Of a stretch of 12,074 nt of DNA, positions 7,785 through 12,074 are shown one piece after another. The notes beneath the pieces were generated by a model. It did not search any database, was not told the DNA's origin, and saw only the letters and a list, made by a program, of their open reading frames with translations. The stretch spans positions 62,747-74,820 of the forward strand of contig KV908740.1 in the NCBI GenBank assembly GCA_002005505.1, in the 5' to 3' direction. The translations under genes and the position numbers were made by a program. This stretch comes from Botryococcus braunii. Its lineage: Eukaryota; Chlorophyta; Trebouxiophyceae. Numbering within the stretch: position 1 is the first letter of the stretch; each line of letters begins with the position of its first letter.

Positions 7785-8895
7785 AAGGCAATGCGTCTGT
7801 GCACAACTTCATTTTTGGTCGGTAGGTTATAAAACAGTGTTAGAGATATTTTGGCATTTGCATTGCAACATGTGCTCTTCAAGCACTCGTTTGTGCGTCC
7901 AGAACAAGTAAGTAAAACTTGGGAAAAGAAGCTATTTGCTGGTTTGAAGCCCAGAAATATATACCCAAGCAAGCTTTGAAACCTCCTGCTGTATGGGCAG
8001 TCACAGATACCTTTCGACAGAGTCACTGCAAACTGGTAGGGGCGTGCATTTCAGATTAGGAGAGAGTTATGCACTGCACATTGGCAAGGGCTGGCCCTGT
8101 AGCTTGTTAGGGGGATGCACTGCAGATGAGTAGCGGTGCACATCCACAAATGCAATGCAGTGCAACACGATTGGTGAACATGCATGCCATGATGTTGGAT
8201 TGGCCTCGGACGTTGGAGGTCATATGGAAGGTAGGTAGGAGAGTAAGGATTGTATGGAGGCTACATGAAGGCACTCTCCCACAACTATGGTAGTTTTCTC
8301 TTTGAAAGTGAGGAGGCCTGCTCGCATGTGGCATTTCCAAGTGCCCCAAAAGTTGTGTGTTTGTTCTTGTGAGGCAAGCCAGGCTTCTGCACACTACATT
8401 AAGACAAGTAGAGCGTGGTTCTTATAGGTCGGGTCCCACACCATCATTTCCATGGACTGTTGAGTACCAGATTTGCCTTCCGGATCCTATGTGCTATCTC
8501 CAAGTCGATGGACCTATCATGTCTCAATGAGTGTTTGGGATAAATGGAAGAGTCAACAACTCCTATTCTCCTTCCTCATATCTTGTTGCTAGTTCATATG
8601 CTGAATCCACTTGCATAACATTTCTTCTGTCAAATTCAAGACCAGACCCCAGTCATGCATTTGGTTATGGAACGTTCCCCCACGGATCTCACAACTGTCT
8701 TGCATCACGGCAAATCTGGTAATGAAACCAGTAATTGAAGAGGACTGCTGCATCATCAGAGCAGGATGGCCCAACAAGCCTCTTTTAAGAACACTTCTGG
8801 AGATATGCAGGCCTCCATGTTGAGGAAGAGGTTTAGAGGTCAGAATTAGAGTTGCATGAAAGGTAGGGAGTCCGGGTAGTGTTAGGCTTAGCAGG
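7785..8895 (+). repeat. Spacer block, copy 5, with the former exon tail (no gene seen)
   Basis: The block is 48 bp of former exon tail plus 1063 bp of spacer (7833-8895). The proximal part follows spacer 4 almost exactly. Between about 8555 and 8670 it switches to the spacer 2 pattern (GAACGTTCCCCCACGG, CTGGTAATG), and it then matches the end of spacer 2 without a difference that I can see. It is a clear mosaic. Confidence 0.75.
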
Positions 8896-9238
8896 GTCAT
8901 GGTGGGAGGAGTCAGGGTGGGGGCAGTCTTGGTAAGTCATTGTGTGGGAGGAGTCAGGGTGGGGGCAGTCTTGGTAAGTCATGGTGGGAGGAGTCAGGGT
9001 GGGGGCAGTCTTGGTAAGTCATGGTGGGAGGAGTCAGGGTGGGGGCAGTCTTGGTAAGTCATGGTGGGAGGAGTCAGGGTGGGGGCAGTCTTGGTAAGTC
9101 ATGGTGGGAGGAGTCAGGGTGGGGGCAGTCTTGGTAAGTCATGGTGGGAGGAGTCAGGGTGGGGGCAGTCTTGGTAAGTCATGGTGGGAGGAGTCAGGGT
9201 GCGGGCAGTCTTGGTAAGTCGTGGTGGGAGGAGTCAGG
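8896..9238 (+). repeat. 40-bp minisatellite, array 6 (8 units)
   Basis: There are eight full units plus the 21-bp partial. It has the same first-unit GTCATTGTGTGGGAGG variant (+2 bp), the same GTGCGGGCAG unit and the same GTCGTGG partial unit as array 3. It differs from array 3 essentially by three extra consensus units in the middle, a textbook pattern of internal unit gain or loss. Confidence 0.95.
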
Positions 9239-9298
9239 CCATCACGCGTCTCCAAGAAGGGCTGTGGGCAACCCTGCTTGCTTGCTTGCCTGCCGCAG

Positions 9299-9565
9299 GG
9301 GGACCCGCAGAGGGAGTGCTATCTGCATTGCCTCCTCGACTGCAGGAGAGAAGGAGTGGAGCCTGCCACCTGCAAAGCGGAATGCCGAAAAAAGTGTTTC
9401 ACGCTGGGCGGATCAGACAAGACGGGAGCGGTTTTCTCTGAGGAGGACCTCACCACACTTGCCAACATGACGGAGGTGCGGATCCAACATTCTCACATGA
9501 AGTCAGCCGAGGTTTGGAAGGCAACGCGTCTGTGGACAACTTCATTTTTGGTCGGTAGGTTATAA
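9299..9565 (+). CDS. Cysteine-rich exon, copy 6 (Ole e 6 / plant thionin-like domain)
   Basis: This copy has 88 codons and a TAA stop. From the acceptor onward its translation equals copy 1, with Thr76, Ile62 and Ser47 all retained and the six-cysteine core unchanged. The minisatellite and leader before it equal copy 3, not copy 1. The acceptor ends at 9298 and the candidate intron is 9214-9298. As for the other copies, no start codon with a hydrophobic leader was found in the spacer or array upstream. Confidence 0.55.
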   Translation, partial: GDPQRECYLHCLLDCRREGVEPATCKAECRKKCFTLGGSDKTGAVFSEEDLTTLANMTEVRIQHSHMKSAEVWKATRLWTTSFLVGRL

Positions 9566-10623
9566 AACAGTGTTAGAGATATTTTGGCATTTGCATTGCA
9601 ACATGTGCTCTTCAAGCACTCGTTTGTGCGTCCAGAACAAGTAAGTAAAACTTGGGAAAAGAAGCTATTTGCTGGTTCGAAGCCCAGAAATATATACCCA
9701 AGCAAGCTTTGAAACCTCCTGCTGTATGGGCAGTCACAGATACCTTTCGACAGAGTTTTGCAAACTGGTAGGGGCGTGCATTTCAGATTAGGAGAGAGTT
9801 ACGCACTGCACATTGGCACGGGCTGGCCCTGTAGCTTGTTAGGGGGATGCACTGCAGATGAGTAGCGGTGCACATCCACAAATGCAATGCATTGTAACAC
9901 GATTGGTGAACATGCATGCCAAGATGTTGGATTGGCCTCGGACGTTGGAGGTCGTATGGAAGGTAGGTAGAAGAGTAAGGATTATGTGGAGGCTACATGA
10001 AGGCACTCTCCCACAATTATGGTATTTTCTCTTTGAAAGTAAGGAGGTCTGCTCGCATGTGGCATTTCCAAGTGCCCCAAAAGTTGTGTGTTTGTTCTTG
10101 TGAGGCAAGCCAGGCTTCTGCACACTACATTAAGACAAGTAGAGCGTGGTTCTTATAGGTCGGGTCCCATACCATCATTTCCATGGACTGTTGAGTACCA
10201 GATTTGCCTTCCGGATCCCCTGTGCTATCTCCAAGTCGATGGACCTATCATGTCTCAATGAGTGTTTGGGATAAATGGAAGAGTCAACAACTCCTATTCT
10301 CCTTCCTCATATCTTGTTGCTAGTTCATATGCTGATTCCACTTGCATAAATTTCTTCTGTCAAATTCAAGACCAGACCCCAGTCATGCATTTGGTTATGG
10401 AACGTTCCCCCACAGATCTCACAACTGTCTTGGATCACGGCAAATCTGGCAATGAAACCAGCAATTGAAGAGGACTGCTGCATCATCAGAGCAGGATGGC
10501 CCAACAAGCCTTTTTTAAAAACACTTCTGGAGATATGCAGGCCTCCATGTTGAGGAAGAGGTTTAGAGGTCAGAATTAGAGTTGCATGAAAGGTAGGGAG
10601 TGGGTAGTGTTAGGCTTAGCAGG
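9566..10623 (+). repeat. Spacer block, copy 6 (1058 bp, five bases short)
   Basis: The net loss of 5 bp is accounted for by small deletions: GAGTTTTGC near 9754, GGTATTTTCTC near 10021, GCATAAATTTC near 10344 and GGGAGTGGGTAG near 10597 (two bases). The five earlier spacers have no net length change. Several variants (CATCCACAAATGCAATGCATTGTAACAC split over about 9872-9900, AAGGAGGTCTGC near 10041) are shared with spacer 7. No gene was recognised; the 103-codon minus-strand frame of other copies is broken here. Confidence 0.75.
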
Positions 10624-10999
10624 GTCATGGTGGGAGGAGTCAGGGTGGGGGCAGTCTTGGTAAGTCATGGTGGGAGGAGTCAGGGTGGGGGCAGTCTTGG
10701 TAAGTCATGGTGGGAGGAGTCAGGGTGGGGGCAGTCTTGGTAAGTCATGGTGGGAGGAGTCAGGGTGGGGGCAGTCTTGGTAAGTCATGGTGGGAGGAGT
10801 CAGGGTGGGGGCAGTCTTGGTAAGTCATGGTGGAGGAGTCAGGGTGGGGGCAGTCTTGGTAAGTCATGGTGGGAGGAGTCAGGGTGGGGGCAGTCTTGGT
10901 AAGTCATGGTGGGAGGAGTCAGGGTGGGGGCAGTCTGGTAAGTCATGGTGGGGAGTCAGGGTGGGGCAGTCTTGGTAAGTCATGGTGGGAGGAGTCAGG
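10624..10999 (+). repeat. 40-bp minisatellite, array 7 (9 units, with base losses)
   Basis: There are nine units plus the 21-bp partial, five bases short of the expected length. The losses are in the last few units: TGGTGGAGGAG near 10829, CAGTCTGGTAAG near 10931, TGGTGGGGAGTC near 10947 and GTGGGGCAG near 10961. All shorten runs of G or T or repeated GGAG. The first five units are perfect consensus. Confidence 0.93.
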
Positions 11000-11059
11000 C
11001 CAACACGCGTCTCCAAGAAGGGCTGTGGGCAACCCTGCTTGCTTGCTTGCCTGCCGCAG

Positions 11060-11326
11060 GGGGACCCGCAGAGGGAGTGCTATCTGCATTGCCTCCTCGA
11101 CTGCAGGAGAGAAGGAGTGGAGTCTGCCACCTGCAGAGCGGAATGCCGAAAAAAGTGTTTCACGCTGGGCGGATCAGACAAGACGGGAGCGGTTTTCTCT
11201 GAGGAGGACCTCACCACACTTGCCAACATGACGGAGGTGCGGATCCAACATTCTCACATGAAGTCAGCCGAGGTTTGGAAGGCAATGCGTCTGTGGACAA
11301 CTTCATTTTTGGTCGGCAGGTCATAA
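11060..11326 (+). CDS. Cysteine-rich exon, copy 7, most diverged core
   Basis: This copy has 88 codons and a TAA stop. It is the only copy with changes inside the cysteine domain: Pro22 to Ser in the nine-residue loop between the two CX3CX3C motifs, and Lys26 to Arg just after the fourth cysteine. Both are mild and leave all six cysteines in place. The tail has Met76 as in copy 2, a silent change at Gly86 and Leu88 to Ser. The frame is intact although the surrounding sequence contains many single-base losses, which may mean the exon region is better covered or simply lucky. The acceptor ends at 11059 and the candidate intron is 10975-11059. Confidence 0.52.
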   Translation, partial: GDPQRECYLHCLLDCRREGVESATCRAECRKKCFTLGGSDKTGAVFSEEDLTTLANMTEVRIQHSHMKSAEVWKAMRLWTTSFLVGRS

Positions 11327-12010
11327 AACAGTGTTAGAGATATTTTGGCATTTGCATTGCAACATGTGCTCTTCAAGCACTCGTTTGTGCGTCCAGAACA
11401 AGTAAGTAAAACTTGGGAAAAGAAGCTATTTGCTGGTTCGAAGCCCAGAAATATATACCCAAGCAAGCTTTGAAACCTCCTGCTGTATGGGCAGTCACAG
11501 ATACCTTTCGACAGAGTCACTGCAAACTGGTAGGGGCGTGCATTTCAGATTAGGAGAGAGTTATGCACTGCACATTGGCAAGGGCTGGCCCTGTAGCTGT
11601 TAGGGGATGCACTGCAGATGAGTAGCGGTGCACATCCACAAATGCAATGCATTGTAACACGATTGGTGAACATGCATGCCAAGATGTTGGATTGGCCTCG
11701 GACGTTGGAGGTCGTATGGAAGGTAGGTAGAGAGTAAGGATTATGGGAGGCTACATGAAGCACTCTCCACAATTATGGTAGTTTTCTCTTTGAAAGTAAG
11801 GAGGTCTGCTCGCATGTGGCATTTCCAAGTGCCCCAAAAGTTGTGTGTTTGTTCTTGTGAGGCAAGCCAGGCTTCTGCACACTACATTAAGACAAGTAGA
11901 GCGTGGTTCTTATAGTCGGTCCATACCATCATTTCCATGGACTGTTGATACCAGATTTGCCTTCCGGATCCCTTCTCCATCGATGGCTATTCTCATAGTT
12001 TGGAAAATGG
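11327..12010 (+). repeat. Spacer block, copy 7, truncated and full of single-base losses
   Basis: This block matches spacer 6 closely up to about 11580, then loses single bases repeatedly: GTAGCTGTTAGGGGATG near 11593, GTAGAGAGTAAGG near 11727, TGAAGCACTCTCCAC near 11755, TATAGTCGGTCCATACC near 11912 and GTTGATACC near 11945. After CTTCCGGATCCC (about 11972) only a patchy match to the spacer remains (TCTCCA, TCGATGG, TTTGGAAAATGG). Only about the first 60% of a normal spacer is present. Confidence 0.75.
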
Positions 12011-12074
12011 ATTTTCTTTTTTTTTCTATCTTATGCTATTCTATCCAATGAATCTTTTGGGAATTCAAATGACA
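12011..12074. other. Right end, AT-rich, outside the clear repeat
   Basis: The sequence after about 12010 opens with a T-rich run (nine T at about 12018-12026) and has no clear alignment to the array. It could be genuine right-flank sequence or a continuation of the spacer that is too error-laden to align by eye. No gene is seen. Confidence 0.4.

Larger units (their letters stand above)
464..12010 (+). repeat. Seven-copy compound tandem repeat (minisatellite + leader + exon + spacer)
   Basis: The same order of blocks recurs seven times, head to tail. Matching points in the exon leader fall at 523, 2534, 4147, 5997, 7488, 9221 and 10982. The unequal periods are explained almost wholly by the number of 40-bp minisatellite repeats in each copy; the exon and spacer keep constant length. 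The first array is entered from unrelated sequence at about 464. The last copy fades into unmatched sequence around 11985-12010. Spacers differ by a few percent between copies, so the array is fairly recent or is being homogenised. Tandem head-to-tail arrangement and mosaic variants favour unequal crossing-over and conversion as the mode of growth. Confidence 0.95.

Noticed and set aside
464..12010. Ribosomal DNA intergenic spacer with subrepeats
   Set aside because: The layout of short subrepeats in a long unit is similar, but no rRNA sequence is present in any of seven units.

Overview
This window is almost entirely one tandem array of a compound repeat of about 1.5-2.0 kb, present in seven copies from about 464 to 12010. 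It looks eukaryotic and most likely comes from a land plant. It has no operon-like or bacterial gene layout, it carries consensus GTAAGT splice donors and a good 3' splice acceptor, and its only recognisable protein segment has the cysteine spacing of the plant Ole e 6 / thionin-like pollen cysteine-rich peptides. I cannot name the species or clade.

Each compound unit has the same order: (1) an array of a 40-bp G-rich minisatellite; (2) a conserved 60-bp leader ending in a pyrimidine-rich tract and CAG acceptor; (3) a 219- or 267-bp open exon encoding a six-cysteine domain (C-X3-C-X3-C-X9-C-X3-C-X3-C) and a hydrophilic tail; (4) a spacer of 1063 bp with no convincing gene. Unit length varies (start-to-start 2011, 1613, 1850, 1491, 1733 and 1761 bp) almost only because the minisatellite has about 2, 15, 5, 11, 2, 8 and 9 repeats. 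The first five spacers are exactly 1063 bp when measured from the same alignment point.

The left flank (1-463) is unrelated to the array and holds a faint, diverged ~52-bp repeat and a small hairpin. At the right end the seventh copy accumulates many single-base deletions and its match to the array fades around 11985-12010. This looks more like unpolished long-read sequence or a contig end than biology.

The exon copies are nearly identical and all six cysteines are kept in all seven. Copies 4 and 5 share an earlier stop codon. No signal-peptide exon was found in the left flank or in any spacer. The array could therefore be seven 3' exons of one complex locus, tandem gene copies whose first exons are missing or outside the window, or a non-coding satellite that captured an exon. 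Mosaic sharing of variants between copies points to unequal crossing-over or gene conversion.
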